Part shown: positions 46,301-53,179 of the stretch, one piece after another | Layout: every line of letters starts with the position of its first letter | How positions within the stretch are numbered: the stretch's first letter is position 1 | Assembly: GCA_009859145.1 (NCBI GenBank) | Contig: VRVR01000016.1 | Location: forward strand, 7,780 to 71,779 | Direction of reading: 5' to 3' | From: Andalucia godoyi | Lineage: Eukaryota; Discoba; Jakobea; Jakobida; Andaluciidae | Length of the DNA: 64,000 bases | Made by a program: the position numbers and the translations under genes | The notes under the pieces: generated by a model | Seen by the model: the letters and a program-made list of their open reading frames with translations, nothing else | Told to the model about the DNA's origin: nothing | The model's database searches: none

Positions 46301-47899
46301 CCCCTTTCTGGAATGGGACCGCGATCTCCACGATCCCCGAGATCTCCCCGGTCTCCCCAATCACGGTCTCTCTTCGTTCGCCCGACTTCTGCCCCTTTTG
46401 CCCATGCAGAGATTGCAAAAGATCTTCGTCGGGAATCGCTAGATCGCATTTCTCCTGTGGTTTCCGAAGACCTGCCGAACTTTGACATCGTAGATGGCAT
46501 TCTGCAGTCCAGGCGTCTCTTCCCTCCTTTCGTTCTTTTTGTCCGAAAGATGCTGCATCTCCGATTCTTCATGCGAGAAGAGTCTGTCCAAGCAGGAACT
46601 ACGCTGGCAGTTTCTCGTTCTTCGGAAGAAGAGTTCGAGTATGTGCCCTCCGAATCGGATCTATATTCCAACGATGGAGAGGTGACTGAAGACGATGGTG
46701 CGTCCGTACACAATTCTGTCGTGGACATCTCCGGAGAAGCTGCACCCGATCAGCTTGTCCAGACATCCCTGTCCAAGAGAAATGTTCCCATCTCGTTTTC
46801 CTCGGCTTCCTGGAATAGCATCATGCAGCTGCCATCGGCGTCATCGATGGAAGCGGCGTCTTCTAATGCAAGGCTGTCGCAGACATCAACGGACGATGCT
46901 CCTCATTCTTCGGACGCAGTTTCACAGTCTGCCTCTGCGACTCGGCTGAGAGACGTCATTTCGTCTGTTGTGAAAGAAACACACGCCAAGCATGTTGTCA
47001 AGCTCACGTTGGACGAATGGAAAGAGCAGGTTCGTCAACGGAGAGAGCACCTGAAGGCTGTTCCCAAAAGTGAAATCCAGCAGCGGTACATGTCCTGGAG
47101 AGCACAGGCCTCTTCCTCCGCAGCAAGTCGGTCTGCGGAATCACCTCGCGTGTTCACGCCCCGCTCGGGCACCACCGACCTGCGACCTGCCTCGGGTAGT
47201 ACTGAGACGCCTCGCTACGAATATGCACTCTCTCCGCAATTCCTTGCGGATTTCCCGAATCCCAACCCGAACTTCCTTTACAGCCCCGCCGAAAATGTTG
47301 ATGCTGATGTTGAATTCGATGCCCTGCGAACCCAGTTTGAAGATGCGTCGAGCGTTCTGGAGAAACTAGTACATCCACGTCGTCCATCTGCCCAGAAGCA
47401 CTTGTCGAAGCCAATGGCATTGAACATCCGCCCCACACTATCCAGCGGAGCCAACTTTCGAAAACGAGTGTATGGCTCAACCAAGGAGCTGGGAGCCCGT
47501 GCAGACGCGCCGCCTTCTGCTGCCTACGCCTCGTCGTCGTCGTCGTCATCATCATCATCTTCTTCTTCTTCTTCTTTGGACCTGAGCAGAGTTGCGTACA
47601 GGACCACGTCTCCTGGCGCTCGCCGTCCTAGTTCTCGAGAGCGACTGTCTCCGCAGCACGGCTTACCTCCTCGGCCTCCTTCGCGATCCCGTCCCATTTC
47701 TGCGTCTTCCAGACCCTCTTCTGCGAGAATTGGATCCCGACCAGGCTCGGCTTCGTCCAATCGATCCCTCTCCCGACCTCAAAGCGCAATGCGTCTCGAG
47801 CCGTCTGCGACCCCGGAGCCAGAAGATGAGATCGGTGAATGGTCCGACTTCACAAGCGAGGAGGAGCGTTCGTGGCTTGTGTCGTCTGTCGTCCGGTAG
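40319..47899 (+). CDS. Giant multi-IQ-motif protein
   Basis: A 2526-residue protein. The first 380 residues are mostly helical and not recognised (YLSHLPTPLQIANAQNKEQR, later MPLEFPWESVCRQLDL). Residues about 380-690 are Ser-rich and basic. From about 690 to 1900 I count 35-40 IQ-like repeats of the AxxIQxxxRGxxxR type (VKIQSIVRGRLARK, GRIQRLWRGYAVRR, INIQRVYRGYLGRL), which would bind calmodulin or related light chains and stiffen into a rod. The final 620 residues are Ser/Pro-rich, with PRSPRSPRSP and poly-Ser runs. The IQ array resembles ASPM, but I see neither ASPM's calponin-homology domains nor a myosin motor. A spindle, centrosome or cortical scaffold role is inference. The ATG at 40319 is used since the frame otherwise starts at TTG. 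No stop or frameshift interrupts 7.6 kb. Confidence 0.85.
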   Translation: MSAGNPAVTLSLARSLSSASLLLHPLPSHSAIPKKDLDTGRKKNHGSQQQQQSLPTTAFVHSNPIIPMETLLKSRESASRALQLYLSHLPTPLQIANAQNKEQRKYLSSLFQEVAVVLHHCLYLTERTLTEGMIPDVIAWVPVLSAHDSRLLFTAPFLTYKLYSKAAMMLRKPSPQLHSSIASPKATNAVQDSSASDAAGEQDHRESAEWETCAQFVAEIHQRAVSAYAMRSKGMRLGGIGGLPTGAPPLPSSSHLYDGWAALGAILTATAHLHMSRMLLSMKGVSAASGAGSERAEDGLRHAQTAEKLVSMNVDMPLEFPWESVCRQLDLTNIREFCQMVVSDANKAVERKRKMDFREKQRKDDMKRVWESEHSDAESDGYVTVEEYDVLLGSSLSLDASSSSTQPRVAFADAQHERALPRNAKVARGSNSSNGSKNGKPRPPLRKQIRNAKLSPVQSRKSPPRNSMIFPRTVSPSPFPSSVQSADRHPDTHADDESKISVSTAFASNLHALLCVRNDSVSDKRKSKRPKTGNSSLRSDFLVLRPGSSSKTRTRLEKALAYSQVPMSSSSSSLSEGDSPSSSPSMTRSHSSTSVRSWNAMLSSPSSSPPKIFSSDLSRTRSRSRTSVDSQSPTSPRPRGSAGTAGSARSSASARKPTALQSVFSPRKKTAAKPKEPKENPLVAAQRTAAAVVIQSTYKQFVQRRKFAKCVVSIGKISRWFRGIRERMRVKSARVLLRAMTTLHVRLRFIRIRRSTVRIQRWYRGNVANRELRMCRSLVVDSILPGAIAHSLHRSISAVKIQSAYHSYASYKREFAALSIQSAFRYYRSRLARAAIRIQRAYKAFIARRTRKAILIQRTYRDYRRRLAAYAVILRAVWHYLNRKRAGRALSALLIQRIGRGYLARKLVKRRRLERDSAVKIQSIVRGRLARKLFHELQAAELRNSSALSIQCCFRSSCARQELSRRRLQKTQTDAALCIQTEFRRFSSQQLLARLRLEKRRHVAAIKVECAVRCYLAYLKLQSLKRLRIRTRAAILVQCVWRFFRTKSAVSLVQRVFRGYLVRKSDLISSMRSANDLRRMSAGRIQRLWRGYAVRRFSVPAAKIEAAYLLYRSRLLRREAALVIQRWWRFRWSLSVVLPQSAVCIQRWWRIVHRKIATAIIQRIWRGYACRVQSAKRQSSALLIQQAWQYHLGIRPFMTQNATSVVERYARRFVVRRQLRKLRRAAVLLQAVWRFRRLRFAANRIQSWSRVYVPRAQQRRLKAVRCIQKFYRNLCERLRKRKTAAMLICRNMRSFTRQLDLQRRNSAFVLRLLALERLMYTTAVRSIAARVLSAALGRHLSNKTRCENAFLRQIVYRRRCAAIEMQRSWRCFDFQRAILRKLRAAVFRAWRDQANTQIADRRLRSAVGIQRSWRCFSFQCARAKKSLRTNFEAWHQQFRDLHIQRVLLFTEDKLWYNHVFLVSVRKIQKVFRQYRFNRSNSFMSSVIRIQSSFRMYAARARFQRIRKGFVAFQVLYGSYVRRQASSVRIQSAVRGMLCRRRKQKILRGFYHLQAIVKLYVRRKHAAVKIQRWYQTLCTRSAFVHRLIHQSASRVFERVKAGVIISRFVDVFYPIYTSRCIRNSAYRIWHLFVGWKTRRNLKTQHRAARRIQALVRRVWFGRQVRLMQSLVRGFLTRSRLRQSQEAAWRLQYRSRAFLAHLATQHLLQNAFYAIYSLQKVAKRRLAMRRYEQLQTIVVSVQRSFRGYLNFLERRLESAESLVKRWHSSVAIQRMWRGYCGRACIGRMYDSAINIQRVYRGYLGRLMFRHQLYLATPAYVEDQIALLSAREQYSKMNRAAAVIQHCWFRHLASKVSALIVAKPFVMTTKMIAASQETAATRRVQRIRAATKIQQWFVYRVLFMRAYKMLVVSTIHRVEKDEWNNSINLHFHEGIYCSDQELSRFLWVCYFSAVRLNLIRPSDSSPMAQRILSSRIANRRKLIEEEMDLLIRVSDKRPLSGMGPRSPRSPRSPRSPQSRSLFVRPTSAPFAHAEIAKDLRRESLDRISPVVSEDLPNFDIVDGILQSRRLFPPFVLFVRKMLHLRFFMREESVQAGTTLAVSRSSEEEFEYVPSESDLYSNDGEVTEDDGASVHNSVVDISGEAAPDQLVQTSLSKRNVPISFSSASWNSIMQLPSASSMEAASSNARLSQTSTDDAPHSSDAVSQSASATRLRDVISSVVKETHAKHVVKLTLDEWKEQVRQRREHLKAVPKSEIQQRYMSWRAQASSSAASRSAESPRVFTPRSGTTDLRPASGSTETPRYEYALSPQFLADFPNPNPNFLYSPAENVDADVEFDALRTQFEDASSVLEKLVHPRRPSAQKHLSKPMALNIRPTLSSGANFRKRVYGSTKELGARADAPPSAAYASSSSSSSSSSSSSSSLDLSRVAYRTTSPGARRPSSRERLSPQHGLPPRPPSRSRPISASSRPSSARIGSRPGSASSNRSLSRPQSAMRLEPSATPEPEDEIGEWSDFTSEEERSWLVSSVVR

Positions 47900-48305
47900 T
47901 AGTCATTTGCGCCACCCCTCTCTTCCGCGTGCTTTCTCATTAAATTAAATTTTAAAAAAAACGTTTTCTTTTTTTATATAATCATCGCGTCCGTCCTTTT
48001 GCCGTGTGTAGCGTGCTGCGCTTCGGGCGCCTGCATTGTACGTTGATGCATGACGATGCTCGCTGTTCCGTCCCCATCGGCATCAATTGATCCCGGTTCC
48101 TCTCTCCTATTCATCATTTCTCCCAGAATCATCGAGCTGGACTTCGGCAGCGATTTTGCATCTTTCGGGTCTTCTTCTGTTTGCCATGCAGAACATTGGA
48201 GGAGGGGCGGCTATCGTCTCTTGGTCTTGGTGTTTTCAAACAACAAAAACAACCAAATAAAATTGATTTAGCTTGCGGTGCACAGTTCATATTAGCGTGG
48301 ATACG
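47900..48305. other. Spacer between the multi-IQ and DXO/Rai1 genes
   Basis: A 406-bp spacer between co-directional genes, with AT-rich sequence just past the multi-IQ stop (47938-47990) and A-rich sequence before the next start (48237-48270). No other feature is seen. Confidence 0.5.
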
Positions 48306-49919
48306 ATGCATCGGCATCTGATCCAGCGTTTGCGTTCGTGTGTGCATTGCAGAGAATCCGGTTCCTTTGTTCTTCGATTGTATCGTTCATATTCCAGCGT
48401 CGCTGCGGATTCGACGTCTGATTCGCACCATGCGGCGGTGGTAGTGGCATCCGAGTCCAGTCCAAGAAGGGATCCGTCTGCCAAGAATGCAAGTGAGACG
48501 CAAACAACAAGTTCATCATTCAGCACGCACACTGATAGCACTCGTCAGCAGACCGAGAGTCAGAGGCAAGGTGCCTATGGTGGCGGACATGGCGTCCACT
48601 CTCGTTCGCGAGGCGGTCCTAGAAAGGACAAGATGTCGTCTTCTGGGAAACTGTCGATTTCTCTGGATGGACTGTTTGAACCCGTTCGAGGATTCCGTAA
48701 TGTATATGCAGCCGACCATTTTTCATACGCGTCGACGCTGTGCGAGACCGTTCCTCCCGAGTACGCATCGATTGAGCGTGCTGCGGCCGCGGCTGCGATT
48801 CGCGAGCCAGGGAGAGACATGTACAAACGAGGCGCATCCAGGATTGTCTTGTCTCCAGAAACCGGAGCGGTTTCCCCTCCACCTCTTATCGAAAACATGT
48901 ATGATCCACCAAGGTTGCTGACATCATTTTCAACTTTGGAGACGGGATCTATTGCACAGCCGGGGACTCTGTCGCTGTTTCGTTCGCCTTCCGTTCCGTT
49001 TAATTCTCTGGAAATGCTGCACTCAGAAGAACTGGCGCTGTTGATGCCACTACCCCCTTTCAACGGGGCCCCTCCAAAGAAGTTTTTGTCGCAAGACCGT
49101 CCTGCGCATGAGGATTTGGACCACATGCTTGCGACACTTCGAAACGTGAACCGTCTGTCGGAGTCACTGACGGTTCTCAGGCCACGTTTCATCACGTTTC
49201 GCAAAGTCCTGTCGCGCTTCCTTTCCTTGGGATTTGACTGGAGGGAGAGCATACGATTTCGCATCCATCGATTGCATGACTGTTTGTACATGGATTGTGT
49301 GTCGCACACATCCGAACTGGAGAGAGACCACTTGTACCACAAAGTAGCGAAAGCATTCGAAGCCGCCTGTACTGGAGTTTCATATTCCACGGCGCAGAAC
49401 ACTTCGTTTGCTGCAATTTTTGCCACGCGTCTTGCGGGACACGCGGGACTCATGGCCGCCGAGGTGGACTGTGTCGACGCAGGAGGCTATTTCCGAGAAT
49501 TGAAAACTGCGGTGCCGTTCCATGCGATCAGCAACAGCACTGCTGCGTTTAAGTGGATCCGCACGTGGGCACAATCGTTTCTCGTTGGGACACCACGGGT
49601 GACATATGGTTTTCGATCTCGGGAAGCTCCTGCAACGATATCCGATGTCAAGACGTATGATGTCGCGAGAATTCCGGATATTTGTGCAGATTACTGGACC
49701 CCGGCCTCTGTGCTGTCATTTTCGGCTCGTTTGTTGGGCGTCTTGCTGGATGAGACGGAAGAAGGCGCGCAGTACATCGTGGATGTTTCCGGCGAAAAAA
49801 ACTCGCTCGAGATAGAAATGCTGCCGATTGCGACGCCCTCATTTTTACCGACATGGTATGTGCGATTTTTGCAACAAAGGATGGGGTATCCTCTGCCAGA
49901 TGCTCTTAATTATGGATGA
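48306..49919 (+). CDS. DXO/Rai1-family decapping exonuclease with a mitochondrial-like leader
   Basis: The 537-residue protein carries the DXO/Rai1 fold in its C-terminal 420 residues. The metal-binding motifs are AEVDC (Glu386, Asp388) and RELKT (Glu398, Lys400). The substrate-contact block AFKWIRTWAQSFLVGTPRVT follows, as does the GFRS segment. An upstream Glu in VAKAFEAAC fits motif II. Family enzymes remove incomplete, NAD or other noncanonical caps from RNA 5' ends and degrade the body. The first 40 residues (MHRHLIQRLRSCVHCRESGS, then LRLYRSYSS) are Arg-rich, lack acidic residues until Glu18 and end in an RxY-S pattern like a mitochondrial cleavage site. A Ser/Thr/Gln-rich linker follows. 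An in-frame ATG at 48633, just before the conserved core, could give a shorter form. The frame's TTG at 48273 was not used. Confidence 0.85.
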   Translation: MHRHLIQRLRSCVHCRESGSFVLRLYRSYSSVAADSTSDSHHAAVVVASESSPRRDPSAKNASETQTTSSSFSTHTDSTRQQTESQRQGAYGGGHGVHSRSRGGPRKDKMSSSGKLSISLDGLFEPVRGFRNVYAADHFSYASTLCETVPPEYASIERAAAAAAIREPGRDMYKRGASRIVLSPETGAVSPPPLIENMYDPPRLLTSFSTLETGSIAQPGTLSLFRSPSVPFNSLEMLHSEELALLMPLPPFNGAPPKKFLSQDRPAHEDLDHMLATLRNVNRLSESLTVLRPRFITFRKVLSRFLSLGFDWRESIRFRIHRLHDCLYMDCVSHTSELERDHLYHKVAKAFEAACTGVSYSTAQNTSFAAIFATRLAGHAGLMAAEVDCVDAGGYFRELKTAVPFHAISNSTAAFKWIRTWAQSFLVGTPRVTYGFRSREAPATISDVKTYDVARIPDICADYWTPASVLSFSARLLGVLLDETEEGAQYIVDVSGEKNSLEIEMLPIATPSFLPTWYVRFLQQRMGYPLPDALNYG

Positions 49920-49960
49920 AAAGAAGGAGGCGATGAGTAGGGGAAGAGGGGAATTCTTCT

Positions 49961-50041
49961 TCTTCTATTATTATTATCATCATCGCCATTATTATTATGA
50001 TTGTGATTGTTATTGTTGCTGTTATTGTTATTGTTATTGTA
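49961..50041. repeat. Degenerate trinucleotide repeat in a convergent spacer
   Basis: TTC, TAT, CAT, GAT and TTG triplet runs follow one another in the 200-bp spacer between the DXO/Rai1 gene and the next minus-strand gene. Confidence 0.8.
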
Positions 50042-50120
50042 ACTCCTGGTATGATATCTCTAGTAGATCAAACATCTTTTTAGACAATTACCGAATGATG
50101 CCTTGTATGCTCGACGCAAG

Positions 50121-52223
50121 TCACTCATGCATCGTACGAACGTGTGCAAACGTCCTGAACACATACTGCGTGTCGTTCGCGGACAACACAGCAGGCGCAG
50201 ACATTCCAAGAGACAGTGTGGCAAATACGTGGTCTTCGTCACGAATGTCCAGAGACTGAGAAGAGTCCTCTGAAAACGAGAGTCGCCGGTTCAAATCGAC
50301 GGGCTCCGAACCATGGAACCACTCACCCATGCAGTTTTGCCACAAGTATTCCATCAGCATAGTATGATCGTTCTTCTCCGATTGGTAAAGCGCGACAGTG
50401 CAGTAAAATGGGAGATGCTTGGGGCTGGCAACCACCTTGCCCTTCATCTCCTCCGGAGAAACACCTCTCGGTCGAGGGAATGTCAGGAAACTGTACCTTC
50501 CTGGGAAAAAGTAAGCGAGCGCCGCATCACACGCACCGTCAAGGGACTTTTTCGATGAATACGCATATGCAAAAGGATGCACCACGGTATCCAAGGGTCC
50601 TCGCACTGGAGCGTCGGGGTTGATCAGGGCTGTGTCGCAAGGCTGAGGCAACGGTCGAATCGCCTCTTCTGCGACTTGGACAATAAACTTTCGCGGTAAG
50701 CGAGGAAGCTTTGTGAACGGAATCTCTGACTCCAGCTGCCCTGTATGGTCAAACACATCAGCAGCCAACTTCGCATAATACGACAATGTCAATGCCGGAT
50801 ACGTGTTAGAACACTGAAAAGCAAGACCGTAGATAAGACCGATATTGAAAAGTGCAATCATCTGCCATTCCGCAACTAACATATCCGATTTTGCATGGAT
50901 GTTGTACAGTGACTGGATATTTCGAGCTGACATGGATACCAGCATATCGAACAGATCAAAGTTGCTTTTGGACATGACGGGCTGCTTGTGGGGAGCGACA
51001 GATGGTTCCTTGTCCATGAGGCTCTCCAAAGCGCTGTGAACCTCCAAGACACTGTCCTGCGAGAAAGGATACAAGCTGGAAACAATCTTGAGAAGTCCAC
51101 AACAGCACAGCCACGCGTCCGCATATCCAAGCGACAACAAACCCTCAGACTGCACCTTCATCTCGTCGGGACCAGTGTACTGTGAGGAATCGCGCAGAAC
51201 TTCACAGTACATTTCGGCTGCCTCGACATTTCCAAAATACAACGAAAGTTGAATGATTCTACGCAGCAACCGAGCAATCACTCTGAAAGGCACGCTGTGT
51301 CCACTGACAGCTGCGACGGTGCCCTCCAGTCTTTTCAATGCGTCCGGATATGCCCCAACTGCCATCATGGCTTCCGCATCCAACGCACAAGAGAGCAAGG
51401 ACAGCGCAAACGTTGACGACTTGTAATGGGAGTTGAGAACAGAGTTTGCGGACGGAAGCCGGAAGGTTGTCAAGTCGCCCCGCAAGTTCTCAAACGACCG
51501 CGGATTGTTACTGATCGCTTCTTGGTCCTCGAGTTCGGCAGTCACCAAACGAGACACGGACTGGAAATACAAAAATGAGTTCGTAAATCGGCTAGAGTCG
51601 TTCATTCGCAAGTAGCAATCGCACAGCGACACCTGAATGGACGAAAACACGTAGAGCAAAAGCGCGAGAAAGCTCCTGTCGATGCCGGAAACACACGGTC
51701 GGACATACAACGCCTCGGGTTCTCCAAACACAACCATGTTGAAAAAGTAGACCAAATGAACCTGGGCCCTTTTCGCACTTTCCAGCGCAAGATCTACATG
51801 ATTCCTCATCCTCAAAAACAGCACCGTCTTGAGTGCGAAACACAGTCCGTCGGCAAACTTGACTGCTTCGATATCGTGCTGCAGGTCTGCGATAGCCAGC
51901 TGGTGCGCCTCGTCCAGCTTCAGCACACTCTTCATCGTAACACCGTGCTCTGAGCACTCCGACGCAATCGTCTGGTATTCGGAAAATATCCGACTGAGAA
52001 TGTTTTGTAGTGCTTGCGAAAGCGGAAAGACCAACGGCGAGGTCTCAAACGTCGGCAGCGAAGAGACTGCGAACGGAACGCTACTTCCATTCTCGGCGAT
52101 TCCAGTCGGCGTCTCGCAATTTGGCAAGTGCTCCGAAACGTGGAGCATCTCAAGCTGCTGGACAACACCGCCATGGCCTACGTGGTTTCCAACCTCCCTC
52201 GACCGCGCTTCACTATTGAACAT
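50121..52223 (-). CDS. Unrecognised 700-residue helical protein
   Basis: The frame is intact for 700 residues, with normal codon use and an ATG start. I do not recognise a family. Most of it is predicted alpha-helical. From about 150 to 480 there are helix pairs of TPR-like size (DLALESAKRAQVHLVYFF, AYPDALKRLEGTVAAVSG, AEMYCEVLRDSSQY). The N-terminal 60 residues and the last 80 are probably disordered. There is no signal peptide, transmembrane helix or obvious catalytic motif. A TPR-containing adaptor or a member of a fast-evolving complex is possible. A GTAT microsatellite lies within 35 bp of the start codon. Confidence 0.75.
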   Translation of the reverse strand: MFNSEARSREVGNHVGHGGVVQQLEMLHVSEHLPNCETPTGIAENGSSVPFAVSSLPTFETSPLVFPLSQALQNILSRIFSEYQTIASECSEHGVTMKSVLKLDEAHQLAIADLQHDIEAVKFADGLCFALKTVLFLRMRNHVDLALESAKRAQVHLVYFFNMVVFGEPEALYVRPCVSGIDRSFLALLLYVFSSIQVSLCDCYLRMNDSSRFTNSFLYFQSVSRLVTAELEDQEAISNNPRSFENLRGDLTTFRLPSANSVLNSHYKSSTFALSLLSCALDAEAMMAVGAYPDALKRLEGTVAAVSGHSVPFRVIARLLRRIIQLSLYFGNVEAAEMYCEVLRDSSQYTGPDEMKVQSEGLLSLGYADAWLCCCGLLKIVSSLYPFSQDSVLEVHSALESLMDKEPSVAPHKQPVMSKSNFDLFDMLVSMSARNIQSLYNIHAKSDMLVAEWQMIALFNIGLIYGLAFQCSNTYPALTLSYYAKLAADVFDHTGQLESEIPFTKLPRLPRKFIVQVAEEAIRPLPQPCDTALINPDAPVRGPLDTVVHPFAYAYSSKKSLDGACDAALAYFFPGRYSFLTFPRPRGVSPEEMKGKVVASPKHLPFYCTVALYQSEKNDHTMLMEYLWQNCMGEWFHGSEPVDLNRRLSFSEDSSQSLDIRDEDHVFATLSLGMSAPAVLSANDTQYVFRTFAHVRTMHE

Positions 52224-53179
52224 GTCTCCTGTTCGACTCTATATGTGCGTACGGGCGTATGTATGTATGTACGTATGTATGTATGTATGTATGTGTGCGC
52301 GCGCGTGGTATTCAATTAACTGATGTATGGATTGAAGAAAGGAGAAAACGGGCAAAGCAAAGCACACCTTTTGTCTGACTTGACCAAAACCAACTATGAC
52401 AAAACGAAAGACGGAAAACCACGGAAATAACAGACCAGATTCGTTTGACTTTTGCCGATTGCAAAAGATCGGGGAAAATCGCGTAGATCCGGATTGCCGC
52501 TTGCTCCTACAGTGATCCGTCCCTACAGAAGGTGCTGCGAACCCTGTGGCAATTAATGCAACAAAAAGGGGTAGGAGGGGACCGAGTCTAGCACGACACA
52601 GCAGGCAGCGTTCCTTTGCGACCACCGGATTGTTTCTGAACAGTGGACAGAGGAAAATGGCAAGTAGGAAAACATAGGTAATAAAAGAAGGAGGGTCGTT
52701 GCGGAATTTCGCAGGCAAACAATCTTGTGCATCGTTTGCGACATGTTCGAGGAACCGTATAAAGAGCACCGAGAGCACCGAAGTGAAGGTTGCTGAAAGG
52801 AAGCGCACCTGAGGGTGACTTTCCCCCCACTGCACCCCCCTGAAGCATGTTGTGTGAACGCTCGACGGTGGGTGTTTAATCTCCGTTGCCATGCAGCAGT
52901 GCAACGACGATCAGGCAGGGGGAAAAACCATCGACAGCTACTGTAGTACGAAGCAGGTTTGCCCTCATTCCCTTTGCTCTGTCGTCAAGCATCAAGCCTT
53001 CGCTCTTTCAGGTTTCTGAAAAATGCATGCCTTTTGAAAATCACGCAAACACTGCATGTCTTTCGTTCATTCTTTCGTTCGGTTTTTCGGTTTTTTTTTT
53101 TTTTTGGTTTTTTTTGGGTCCTTTTCTTTCTTTTGGTTGCTTGTGTGATTGTGACTATCCTCTTGTTGGGTACGGTAAA
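52224..53179. promoter_or_regulatory. Divergent region upstream of UTP10
   Basis: A 956-bp divergent spacer. It holds the (GTAT)n(GC)n tract at 52256-52304 and long T-runs at 53091-53118. A 221-codon minus-strand frame (52239-52904) runs into the microsatellite (repeated His-Thr-Tyr-Ile) and resembles nothing known, so I do not call it. Confidence 0.5.
52256..52304. repeat. (GTAT)n followed by (GC)n
   Basis: About nine GTAT units, one with a C substitution, pass into a short GT then GC tract. It lies just upstream of the unrecognised 700-residue protein's start codon. Confidence 0.92.

Noticed and set aside
50281-50310. tRNA B-box-like sequence (GGTTCAAATCGA)
   Set aside because: It lies inside the coding sequence of the 700-residue protein and has no matching A box or cloverleaf. 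I found no supportable tRNA or rRNA gene in the window.
52239-52904. 221-codon minus-strand frame upstream of UTP10
   Set aside because: It has no recognisable domain, its C-terminus is translated GTAT microsatellite, and it sits in a divergent promoter region.
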